Assembly (NCBI RefSeq): GCF_019649015.1
Contig: NZ_BLPI01000001.1
Span: forward strand, 1,959,001 to 2,023,000
Length of the DNA: 64,000 nt
DNA from: Agarivorans litoreus
GTDB lineage: Bacteria; Pseudomonadota; Gammaproteobacteria; Enterobacterales; Celerinatantimonadaceae
Reading direction: 5' to 3'
Below are positions 7,991 to 15,940 of the stretch, in pieces. The notes beneath the pieces are model-generated. The model was not told the origin of the DNA, did not search any database, and saw only the letters and a list, made by a program, of their open reading frames with translations. Position 1 is the stretch's first letter. Each line of letters opens with the position of its first letter. The position numbers were made by a program, and so were the translations under genes.

Positions 7991-8893
7991 TTAAATTAGT
8001 TGACCAGCAGAACGACCAAAAAGCTTTTCTTTAGTTTTCTTCCCTGCAATTCCATCATTCTTTAGCTTGTTGCTTAACTGAAATGCTTTAACTTGTTTTT
8101 CTGTACCAAGACCGAATTTACCGTCCGCCAACAGTTTGTAGCCTTTTACGGTTAGTTGTTTTTGTAGTAACTTCACCGCATTACCTTTACAGCCTCTTTT
8201 CAGAGTCCCCATTGCTTCTAGAGTTTTAGGTCCTACTATTCCATCAGCTTTTAAACCTACTGATTTCTGGTACGCTTCTACACTTTGCTGAGTAGCTTGA
8301 CCAAAAACACCATCTTTTTTTGTCGGAAAGCCAGCATCATTTAAGAAGGTTTGTAGCTCCTGAACTTTTTGTCCTTTCGCAAATAACTCCAGAATACCAT
8401 TGAAGATAAATTGGCTACTTAAGTAACTTGAGATGGTTCCCGAAGTCTTAGTTATTTTGCCATTCTCATCTAGGCTCAATACTTTTTTGTAATCAAATAC
8501 AGGGCATGTTTTAGCTGACACTTCACAGTGTCCTCGGAACACTATTTTCTTTTCTCCATAGCTACTCTCTATTTGTGAACATAAAGACTTTAGTGAAGAA
8601 AATTGAGCTTCGGTAAATTTTGCTACATCTAAACCATGCAAACAAATAGCAATACTTCCAGTGTTATGACCTTTCTGTGCAGCAGGTACTTTTTCTATAC
8701 TGCGTCCTTCATGAATATCTCCATTCTTACTAATAAAGAAATGATACCCAATTTCACTAAAGCCACGTTTTACGTGCCAAGATTGCATCGTTTTTACGTT
8801 ATCATGAGCGGCGTTATCTGAAGCGCTACAATGCAAAAATACTGAATGAACGCTTCTACTTGGCTTCTTAAAAGAAAAGCTTCCTGCCGACAT
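7991..8893 (-). CDS. T7-lysozyme-type zinc N-acetylmuramoyl-L-alanine amidase with two peptidoglycan-binding domains; candidate T6SS effector
   Basis: A 300-residue protein without signal peptide. Residues ~14-140 form an Amidase_2/PGRP domain. His21, His122 and Cys130 (in GHCEVSAKTC) stand where T7 lysozyme has its zinc ligands, and Tyr50 and Lys128 match its catalytic Tyr and Lys. Residues ~170-230 and ~232-293 are two PG_binding_1 repeats with the typical D-G-x-F/I-G...T motifs. It would cut the bond between MurNAc and the stem peptide. Lack of a signal peptide means it needs another route to the periplasm. Its position after vgrG-PAAR-Rhs-immunity suggests T6SS delivery. A prophage endolysin is the alternative, but no other phage gene is near. 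Confidence 0.85.
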   Translation of the reverse strand: MSAGSFSFKKPSRSVHSVFLHCSASDNAAHDNVKTMQSWHVKRGFSEIGYHFFISKNGDIHEGRSIEKVPAAQKGHNTGSIAICLHGLDVAKFTEAQFSSLKSLCSQIESSYGEKKIVFRGHCEVSAKTCPVFDYKKVLSLDENGKITKTSGTISSYLSSQFIFNGILELFAKGQKVQELQTFLNDAGFPTKKDGVFGQATQQSVEAYQKSVGLKADGIVGPKTLEAMGTLKRGCKGNAVKLLQKQLTVKGYKLLADGKFGLGTEKQVKAFQLSNKLKNDGIAGKKTKEKLFGRSAGQLI

Positions 8894-8918
8894 ATAGATC
8901 TCCTTAGTTATCTAAAAA

Positions 8919-9713
8919 TTAGTTACTTACTAGCTCAACTGGCACCATCACATGCTCACGAATAGCATCTGCTGGAATACAGAAAAGCGAGGCAACTAAG
9001 CTTGCTTCAAGGCACCAGTAACCAACGTAATAGTCGGTATATTCAAATTCGCACTCGCACAAATGATTATCATACCAATCTGCATCTTCTAGGCTGTCGT
9101 ACCACTGTCGAATAAAAACATTAAGATGCTCTGCCTGAACCTCTCCATCACTGTTGATGGCATCCAATAAAGGTTGATAAACAGTGGGGTAATAAAGTGT
9201 GGGAGACATGGGGCGGTCTGTATCACCTAGCTTGTTGGCGATACTATCTAATAGTGCATCACGTCCCTGTTCACCAATTATGTCTATAGCTTGTTGAATA
9301 TGTGCTTTCTCTGCATCTACAGCAACCAACAAGGCTAACCACCATAAAACATAAACATAGCGATTAACATTAGCCGAACCGCAAGCTTCACCCACACCAC
9401 CTAAACACTCAAAGTCATGGCGGTAACACTGGTGTGCTGCGGGCAGTTTATCTGCAGTAGCACTCAGCTGTTGACGATAAGGCAATATCGCCAACACAGA
9501 TGACTTAAGCGAGGCCATATCGCTGCCATAAGAGTAATGGCTTACTGCCCGCATGATGGCGAGTTGGTAGAGTTGCTGGGTAACATCAACTTGTTCACTC
9601 AGCGAGGTAAAAACCTCATTATCTAAAGCTTGTTGGGTTTCTGCTAAGGCTTCATCTAAATCGCTTATCAGCTCGCTAAAATAGGCTTCGTCACGGCGTT
9701 GGTCTCGAATCAC
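8919..9713 (-). CDS. PoNi-like immunity protein (DUF1910/DUF1911), second copy
   Basis: A 264-residue, acidic, helical cytoplasmic protein. The central IIGEQGRDALLDSIANKLGDT and the C-terminal Y-V-G-Y-W-C-L-E-A-S-L-V match the DUF1911 pattern of immunity proteins that neutralise PoNe DNases. It overlaps the preceding PoNi-like gene by 4 bp (ATGA), so the two are translationally coupled. The two proteins share the same motifs but are otherwise well diverged, so this is an old duplication or an immunity gene kept from an earlier toxin. Which copy protects against the Rhs toxin is not known. Confidence 0.8.
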   Translation of the reverse strand: MIRDQRRDEAYFSELISDLDEALAETQQALDNEVFTSLSEQVDVTQQLYQLAIMRAVSHYSYGSDMASLKSSVLAILPYRQQLSATADKLPAAHQCYRHDFECLGGVGEACGSANVNRYVYVLWWLALLVAVDAEKAHIQQAIDIIGEQGRDALLDSIANKLGDTDRPMSPTLYYPTVYQPLLDAINSDGEVQAEHLNVFIRQWYDSLEDADWYDNHLCECEFEYTDYYVGYWCLEASLVASLFCIPADAIREHVMVPVELVSN

Positions 9714-10462
9714 TGCTCACTCCAGTGAACCAAATCTTTAGGGTAGTATTGGTGGTCGATATAGAGGCTATCGTCTATCTCATAAAGCTTAGTGACTAAT
9801 GCCGCTTCCCAGCACCAGTAGCCTTTGTAAGTATCTGTATCCATTAAATGTAGCTCAGGGCTACCTTCTAACTTGTACCACGCCTCTAAGTAAGCCAACA
9901 TCAGCTGAGGGCGCTGCGCAGGCTCTGCTTCAATTACTTTATACAGTTTATTGAAGCGGCGTTTGAACAAGACGCTCTCTGCCACTTCGCGCTCGGTATC
10001 GCCCAGCCTAACCGCGATGTTATCAAACAAGGCATCTCGACCTTGGTTTCCAATTAAATCTAAGACCTCTTGGTAGTATGTTTGGCCCATGTTTAGGCAG
10101 TAAGCAAAAGCAAACCATTTTAGACTTTGCTCTAAATCACTTTGGTGTAACTCTTCCCAATTGATGCGTTCTTTTTGCTCGTTTTCAGGTAAAGCATCAG
10201 CAAAATATTTTTGCTGTTCTCTGCAATGTAAAACCTTTTTCAAGTGAGCCTTAAACAGGCTTAAGTCATCGCCTCTCGCATAACGAACATGCATCAGCCC
10301 CATAAATAAATTAACTAGACCAAAAGCAACCTTCATCTGAACAACGATTCGGCTATCAACGGTGGAACTTAGTTTTTCTAAATCCTCTTGAATACAGTCT
10401 TCTTCAAAATCAACGTATTCATCATAATAAGCTTTATCTCGTAGAGCTTCTCTTAGCATCAC
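9710..10462 (-). CDS. PoNi-like immunity protein (DUF1910/DUF1911), adjacent to the Rhs toxin
   Basis: A 250-residue cytoplasmic protein with the helical DUF1910 part first and DUF1911 last: DLIGNQGRDALFDNIAVRLGDT in the middle and Y-K-G-Y-W-C-W-E-A-A-L-V-T-K-L near the end. It starts 6 bp after the stop of the Rhs/PoNe gene, which is where cognate immunity genes of Rhs toxins lie, so it is the likelier partner of that toxin. PoNi proteins block PoNe DNases inside the producing cell. Confidence 0.85.
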   Translation of the reverse strand: MMLREALRDKAYYDEYVDFEEDCIQEDLEKLSSTVDSRIVVQMKVAFGLVNLFMGLMHVRYARGDDLSLFKAHLKKVLHCREQQKYFADALPENEQKERINWEELHQSDLEQSLKWFAFAYCLNMGQTYYQEVLDLIGNQGRDALFDNIAVRLGDTEREVAESVLFKRRFNKLYKVIEAEPAQRPQLMLAYLEAWYKLEGSPELHLMDTDTYKGYWCWEAALVTKLYEIDDSLYIDHQYYPKDLVHWSEQ

Positions 10463-10468
10463 GTTTCC

Positions 10469-13400
10469 TTAAAAATTCAACTCTAATCCACTACTTGCAA
10501 TCTTTGCATCAGCATCTAATTTTTTAACAACCAATGAGCCATCTGCTTTGTTGCGAATTAACAGTTTTTCTACCTTACCATCACCATCTCGCAAGCTACT
10601 TAAAACTTTACGCCGCTGCTTTCTCGTCATCCCTGCATTATCCAAGCGTTTATCATTCACCCACTTATCATTCATTTGTTTACCATCACTGGTTTTACCT
10701 AAACTCGACTTACCGTACTTGGCTTCGATGATAACAAAATCTGGTGGTGGGTTGGGGTGTTGGTAAATACCATCTATGCCCTGCTTACCCGGCGTATATG
10801 TACCATCAGTGTTGCCTAAAGGCTTATAACCCTTTTCGGTTAGCAAGGCATGAGCATTATGCTCACCCGCCGCCGCTTTTTGGTGGTTGAGTGAACTAAA
10901 TTCATCGGCAAATGAATCCGGTGAGCGGCTATCGGCTGGCCGATGAGCAATGTCTCTTGGTCGCCTAGCCTTTCTTGTTTTACTGGTTACTTGCGCTGCA
11001 TCACCACCAGTATCAACGACTTTAGCCGCTTTACGCAATTTAGCGGCCTTACCGCCGGGTACTACATCTAAAGCACTAGTAGGCATCACTGCGGCTAAAC
11101 TTGCATAAGCAATACCAGTGGCAACTCTACCGAAACTACCCTCTGGGTATTGAGCGCCATGTTCAACGGCAACATCGAGCGCATCATCTAATACTTCATT
11201 TAGGGCTTCTATTTCTAGCGCACCTAAGCCATCAAGTATTGCTTGGCCTGCTTTAGCTAAGGGGCTTTCACCTGGCGCGTAAGGTTTGCTAGGCTTCCGT
11301 ACTCGGCCAATTTTTTTATTACCCTCTTTACAGGCTAAACCTAAAGGGTCTACCCAATTTGTCGGGCTTGGGGTGTATTGATAAAGATTTAAGCCACCGA
11401 GTAATTCAATTGGGTCTTGTTGTATGTACCTGCCCTGCTGCGGGCAGTAGTAGCGGTGAAAGTTATAGTGAAGACCGCTTTCTTCATCAAAGTATTGGCC
11501 CTGAAAGCGCAGTGGGTTGTCTATTTGCTTAACGCTTAGCTGCTCTATCGAACCATAGGCTTGGTAATGGGCTTGCCATACTATCTTGCCTTGCTCGTCG
11601 CTTAAGCGAATTGGGGTACCGATATGGTCCAGATGGTAATGATAAATCTGACCCTGTTTAATCATCGCTATGGGGCGATGGCTATTGGGCTCGTAGACAT
11701 ACCAGGTAAATTGGCCTTGGCTATGCTCACCAATTAGTTGATTACCTTCCCATAAATAATCGGTTTGCCCTTGGGCAGTAATTTTGCAGCTGCGACGGCC
11801 TAAAGCATCGTAGTGGTAAACGGTGTTATCACGGCCTTGGCTAAGCCTAACCAATTGGTTTAAGCCGTTAAATACGCGTTGCTGACGCACCTTACTTTGG
11901 CTGGCGAGTACTTGGTTACCGTAGCGGTCATAACGGTAGCTACACTGCTCATCACCTAGCAGCTTGTCACCTAACATGTCGGCTTGTTTGGGGTTGGCAA
12001 AACTATCCAGCTCAAATTGCTGGTTATTAGCATTGTGGCTAGTAGCCTTGGTGAGTTGGCTAAGTGCATCATAGCTGTAGTTATTAACTCCCAGCTCGCT
12101 ATCACTCACGCCTAAAAGTTGGTCACCCGCATCAAAACGATAATGACGCTCAATACAGCTTGGCGCTTGTTCAGGTTGCTCTAACTGCCATTGCTGGCTT
12201 AACAAACGGCCTTGTGCATCATAGTGATGATACAGTTGGTGGCGCTTGCTTAGCTCGCGGCTTACTTCTTCACCAGCTGTGTTAAAGCTGCGACTTATCA
12301 CAGGCTGCTGGTTAAACCATATCGCAGATAAACGCCCTTGTTCATCGTAGTGATAAGTTAAGGCATTGCCGTCGGGAAGCTGAGTGTGGCTGCGCAATCC
12401 TTGTGAATTCAATTGATAAATAGATTGCCAATTGTCTTGCCAGTTTTCTTGCAACTGGCCATTAGCGAAGTAGCTAAAACGTAGTTTGCGCGCAGCATTG
12501 TTGGCTTGGCTCAACTTACCTTGTAAGTCATAAGCAAAATCGTTAATCAGGGTAATGCCATTAGCGGTGCTGCGCTGCTCGGTTACCTGACCTAGAGAAT
12601 TGCGTTTTAGCTGAATCAGCCGCTCACTATTTTCGGCAACTTGAGTAAGCTGACCCGCTAGGTTGTATTGGTAATGCTGCTCGCGGCCATCAAAACCAAT
12701 GGTTTTGCTAATACGTTCACAACTGTCATATTCCAGTTGATAAACCTGCTCGTCACTGCGGGTAATGGCGGTAAGGTTACGCTCTTTATCGTAACAAAAA
12801 GCTAACCATGAGCCGTCGGGGTTAATCTGTTTAGCTGGCTGCGACAAGCCTTGATATTCGTAGCTTGTACTTCGCCCTAGCGAGTCGGTCACTTTAGTCA
12901 CTCGCCCTGCTTCATCATAGCCATAGGCCCTACGCTGACATTGCTCTGGCGAATCCTGATGATAAGACAAGACCTCAACAATATTGCCACGCTCATCGCG
13001 TTTGTATTGACCAACCCAGCCCTTTCCATCTACTTCGCCATTGCACTCACCAATGGCGTTATAGCTATAGCGAATTAACGCATCACCCACTTGCTTGGCG
13101 CTCAACAAGCCTTGCTCATTCCACCAAAATTGTTGATTGGGCTGGTTACTAGCAGTTTTACTCACTAAGCGGCTTTGCGCGTCGTAGCGGTATTCGGTGA
13201 CCACACCTTGTACATCAACTTCGGAAGTTAACAAACCAAGGCTGTTGTACTCACGCTTAAGCGATGAGCCATCGGCATAGTCGACTTGTGTAACAAAACC
13301 CAAGCGATTATAGCTATAACGAGTAAGATTTTGATTTGGCGCTAGCTCAGCGTCTAACTGGCCGTGCGCATTGTAATGGTAACGAGTTGTCGCGCCATTT

Positions 13401-14752
13401 GGGTCTGTTTCACTGATTTTGCGTTGTAGTTCGTCGTATTCAAATAACCAACAAGCACCGTCGGGCGAAATCTTTTTAAGGATTTGACCTTGTGCGTTAT
13501 GCCAGTAAGTCCAACAGTTTCCGTAACTATCAAAACTGCGGCTAAGGCCTTGCTCTAGCTCATACTCAAATCTATAGTGATAATGCTCGTTATCGCCCCA
13601 TTGTTCGATACAACGCGCGTTTTGCTCACGGCCATCCCAAGAAAAGTAATGAGAAAACCCCGAAGCGCGGGTTCGTTGAATCAATAAACCTTGCTGGTAA
13701 CGATACTGTTCTTGCTGACCCAAACGGTTGGTCGCAGTGCTTAAATGCCCCTGTTCATCATAGGTATAACTTGCATAGCTTTGCGCTGTTTCGGCTTTAG
13801 AGCTGAGTAATTCAACCAGCCGACCTTCTAGATCATAACGCAGGAAAAGTTGTTGGCTATGGTTGATTTCAATCTGGGTTAAGCGAGGAGCAACGGAGTA
13901 GCTAAGTCGATAATGCGTATCGACACCATCACTTATTTTAGTAAGCAGCCACTGCTCTTGCTGTTTAGAAAACTGCAAAGTTTTGCCATTGGCACTGCTA
14001 ATAACAATGTTTTCAAGCTGATGTTGCAACACCATGCCCGATTTAACCTGGCTACTTTTAGCACCAACGACCACATAAGGAAAATGCTGCTGATGCCCTA
14101 GTGCATCGGTAAACAACCAACCCGCTTGCTCACCCTGTAACTGTTCCAAACTGTAGTGAAAATTACTTCGCCAGCCTAAACCTAAACCCACATCTTGATG
14201 CGAAAGACTTGAGCGATAAGTGCGCTGCCAAACTAACTCACGATGACCTTGCAAGCACACATCGTCTAATTGCAGCACTTCTTCACCGCTGCTCATTACA
14301 ATGGGATCACCGCAAGTTTGAATATCGGGATGGTCAACAGCTTGAGTGACGTCATCACTGCTATTTTGGTTTTTACCTTGCTGTTGGGTCTTCGAGCGCC
14401 CTCCTGGAGCTTTGGGTTCATTTGGGACGGATGAACTCCAAGAGGGCCTCGAAGCTGGAGAATGTTGAGGAATAGCTTTTTCAGCTTGGCGCTGAAACCA
14501 CACCTCACCATTCGTTAACGCGGTAATTAATTTCTGATGCGGATCGCCAGCCGGCGTAGTAGTGACCAAACGGTATAAACGGCGTAAACCTTTGCCGTTG
14601 CTATCAGCAGCACCTGCAAAGTTAGCTAAAAATGCTGCTGCTTTTTGGGCATCACTAAAGGCAGGCTTGTTGCCCACGTTACGTTTGCCAGTAAAAAAGT
14701 CATAAGCAAAGCCGTCAATTCCAGTGACTACTTCTTTTTGGGTTCCATCCAT
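10469..14752 (-). CDS. Rhs-repeat T6SS effector with C-terminal PoNe-type DNase domain
   Basis: A 1,427-residue Rhs protein. Residues 1-~140 are a unique N-terminal part with no PAAR motif or membrane helix. A DUF6531-like region follows (~145-220), then YD/Rhs repeats building the cage (~300-1,100), and then the core end with YIQQDPIELLGGLNLYQY and the DPLGL motif at ~1,135-1,139 where Rhs toxins are cut. After it come a short Ala/Gly-rich linker and a toxin of ~160 residues. The toxin carries GIDGIY (Asp ~1327) and IIEAKYG (Glu ~1343, Lys ~1345), a PD-(D/E)xK nuclease site of the PoNe class. The toxin would degrade DNA in a competitor. The PAAR tip and a probable adaptor are encoded just upstream, two immunity genes just downstream. 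Confidence 0.9.
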   Translation of the reverse strand: MDGTQKEVVTGIDGFAYDFFTGKRNVGNKPAFSDAQKAAAFLANFAGAADSNGKGLRRLYRLVTTTPAGDPHQKLITALTNGEVWFQRQAEKAIPQHSPASRPSWSSSVPNEPKAPGGRSKTQQQGKNQNSSDDVTQAVDHPDIQTCGDPIVMSSGEEVLQLDDVCLQGHRELVWQRTYRSSLSHQDVGLGLGWRSNFHYSLEQLQGEQAGWLFTDALGHQQHFPYVVVGAKSSQVKSGMVLQHQLENIVISSANGKTLQFSKQQEQWLLTKISDGVDTHYRLSYSVAPRLTQIEINHSQQLFLRYDLEGRLVELLSSKAETAQSYASYTYDEQGHLSTATNRLGQQEQYRYQQGLLIQRTRASGFSHYFSWDGREQNARCIEQWGDNEHYHYRFEYELEQGLSRSFDSYGNCWTYWHNAQGQILKKISPDGACWLFEYDELQRKISETDPNGATTRYHYNAHGQLDAELAPNQNLTRYSYNRLGFVTQVDYADGSSLKREYNSLGLLTSEVDVQGVVTEYRYDAQSRLVSKTASNQPNQQFWWNEQGLLSAKQVGDALIRYSYNAIGECNGEVDGKGWVGQYKRDERGNIVEVLSYHQDSPEQCQRRAYGYDEAGRVTKVTDSLGRSTSYEYQGLSQPAKQINPDGSWLAFCYDKERNLTAITRSDEQVYQLEYDSCERISKTIGFDGREQHYQYNLAGQLTQVAENSERLIQLKRNSLGQVTEQRSTANGITLINDFAYDLQGKLSQANNAARKLRFSYFANGQLQENWQDNWQSIYQLNSQGLRSHTQLPDGNALTYHYDEQGRLSAIWFNQQPVISRSFNTAGEEVSRELSKRHQLYHHYDAQGRLLSQQWQLEQPEQAPSCIERHYRFDAGDQLLGVSDSELGVNNYSYDALSQLTKATSHNANNQQFELDSFANPKQADMLGDKLLGDEQCSYRYDRYGNQVLASQSKVRQQRVFNGLNQLVRLSQGRDNTVYHYDALGRRSCKITAQGQTDYLWEGNQLIGEHSQGQFTWYVYEPNSHRPIAMIKQGQIYHYHLDHIGTPIRLSDEQGKIVWQAHYQAYGSIEQLSVKQIDNPLRFQGQYFDEESGLHYNFHRYYCPQQGRYIQQDPIELLGGLNLYQYTPSPTNWVDPLGLACKEGNKKIGRVRKPSKPYAPGESPLAKAGQAILDGLGALEIEALNEVLDDALDVAVEHGAQYPEGSFGRVATGIAYASLAAVMPTSALDVVPGGKAAKLRKAAKVVDTGGDAAQVTSKTRKARRPRDIAHRPADSRSPDSFADEFSSLNHQKAAAGEHNAHALLTEKGYKPLGNTDGTYTPGKQGIDGIYQHPNPPPDFVIIEAKYGKSSLGKTSDGKQMNDKWVNDKRLDNAGMTRKQRRKVLSSLRDGDGKVEKLLIRNKADGSLVVKKLDADAKIASSGLELNF

Positions 14753-14769
14753 ACTGCTGTTTTACACCA

Positions 14770-15642
14770 CTAGGCGACCCACGCGAGCATCATTGCACTG
14801 CGGTAAGTCTGATCAGAAATATCCAATTGAAAACTCAAACCAGCATGTTTTTGCTGCTGATAGTGAGTAAATAAATGACACAAATTAAACAAGCCAGTAC
14901 AGGCCGCTAAGTCCCCGACTCTGGCGTCAGCAAATATCACTTGGCTGCGCGAACCAACGCTATTTTCAAAACATTGAAAAGCCGCTAACCAGCCATCCAT
15001 TAACTCACTGCTTAAGGCACTTGGCATATAGCACTGAGTTAACTCTTGTCCGCACTGGCCACGATAACGTTGGATTAACGCCGCCACTGTTGCAGCTATG
15101 CTTTTATCTGAGGTTTGCACCTCATAGCTGGCCCAAGGCACAGCAAAACCACGCTTAGCCGGCTGTAACCGAGCAGCGATGAAACACTCACTAGCAATGC
15201 TAGCGGTTTGCTCGAGAGCTTGCGTTGCAGCTAAACGCTCATCTTGATGATAAGCCAGCACTTGAATTGAGCCTGCCAACTGCTGATTAAATAACTTAAG
15301 CGCTTGGCGCAGCGCTAATTGCATGGCGCAGCGACCATAGGGAAATAAATACACTTTTTTGCTTTGCGCTAACTGAGGCACTAATGCCAAGGTATCTTGA
15401 TAAACTTGGCTTTTTGCTTGTTCTAAAGGCGCTTCTGGCAGCAATACAAACACCGCATCAGCATCGACTTTCAGCTTGGCTAGCTTGGCTCGTTCTACTT
15501 CATTAAAGCTGTAGTGACGTAGGGCCTGCTCGCCCTTAATGCTTACGCTTGCAGCAATCTCATCATCGCTTAAACCGAAAATAGCGTTTGAATCGCTGTA
15601 TTCACCAAGCTGCAGGGCCTCAATGTCTAGCTGCAAGTTCAT
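14770..15642 (-). CDS. Thiolase/ketosynthase-fold-like protein between PAAR and Rhs; candidate effector-loading adaptor
   Basis: A 290-residue protein not matching the usual Rhs adaptors (no EagR/DUF1795, DUF4123 or DUF2169 features seen). Its middle YGRCAMQLALRQAL and its end V-G-D-L-A-A-C-T-G-L-F followed by S-D-Q-T-Y-R-S-A resemble the last part of thiolase-fold proteins, but the ketosynthase Cys-His-His triad is not evident. Thiolase-like proteins encoded next to PAAR toxins in Pseudomonas aeruginosa (the VgrG1b/Tse7 cluster) have been proposed as adaptors. By position, 2 bp from the PAAR gene and 17 bp before rhs, the same is inferred here. Fold assignment is by eye and uncertain. Confidence 0.5.
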   Translation of the reverse strand: MNLQLDIEALQLGEYSDSNAIFGLSDDEIAASVSIKGEQALRHYSFNEVERAKLAKLKVDADAVFVLLPEAPLEQAKSQVYQDTLALVPQLAQSKKVYLFPYGRCAMQLALRQALKLFNQQLAGSIQVLAYHQDERLAATQALEQTASIASECFIAARLQPAKRGFAVPWASYEVQTSDKSIAATVAALIQRYRGQCGQELTQCYMPSALSSELMDGWLAAFQCFENSVGSRSQVIFADARVGDLAACTGLFNLCHLFTHYQQQKHAGLSFQLDISDQTYRSAMMLAWVA

Positions 15643-15644
15643 GC

Positions 15645-15932
15645 CTAGCCTATTAACACCGTAGGGTTACCTACTACAATTTTGCCGCCATGGGCGGTTG
15701 AATCGCCTAATCGCGCAACTGCTTTACCACCAACCGTAACCGAAGAGGAACCCGACTTAATCGTATCTGGCGGTCCAATGCACACCAACTTATCGCCCAC
15801 GCAAGCAACCGGCATTCCGCCAGCGGTTACCGTACCGTTGCCGCCAACCACTGGGCCACCAACATGCGGTACTTTATTTTGCACTTTAGGACATACGTGA
15901 AATGACCCAAGCATTGCTACTGGCTTACCCAT
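15645..15932 (-). CDS. PAAR-domain spike tip protein
   Basis: A 95-residue stand-alone PAAR protein. The N-terminal GKPVAMLGSFHVCP has the conserved His/Cys, and glycine-rich PAAR repeats follow (P-H-V-G-G-P-V, V-T-A-G-G-M-P-V-A, V-T-V-G-G-K-A-V-A-R-L-G-D, A-H-G-G). The cone-shaped fold binds one zinc and sharpens the VgrG spike. It lies 8 bp after vgrG and 2 bp before the thiolase-like gene, so it probably links the Rhs effector to this VgrG. Confidence 0.93.
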   Translation of the reverse strand: MGKPVAMLGSFHVCPKVQNKVPHVGGPVVGGNGTVTAGGMPVACVGDKLVCIGPPDTIKSGSSSVTVGGKAVARLGDSTAHGGKIVVGNPTVLIG

Positions 15933-15940
15933 TATGTCCC

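Noticed and set aside
7991-8893. Amidase as a prophage endolysin
   Set aside because: No holin, capsid, tail or integrase gene is near; the gene lies inside a T6SS effector operon.
10534-10766. Overlapping forward-strand frames opposite the Rhs toxin region
   Set aside because: They lie antisense to the PoNe domain, lack ribosome sites and show no recognisable domain; shadows of the Rhs frame.
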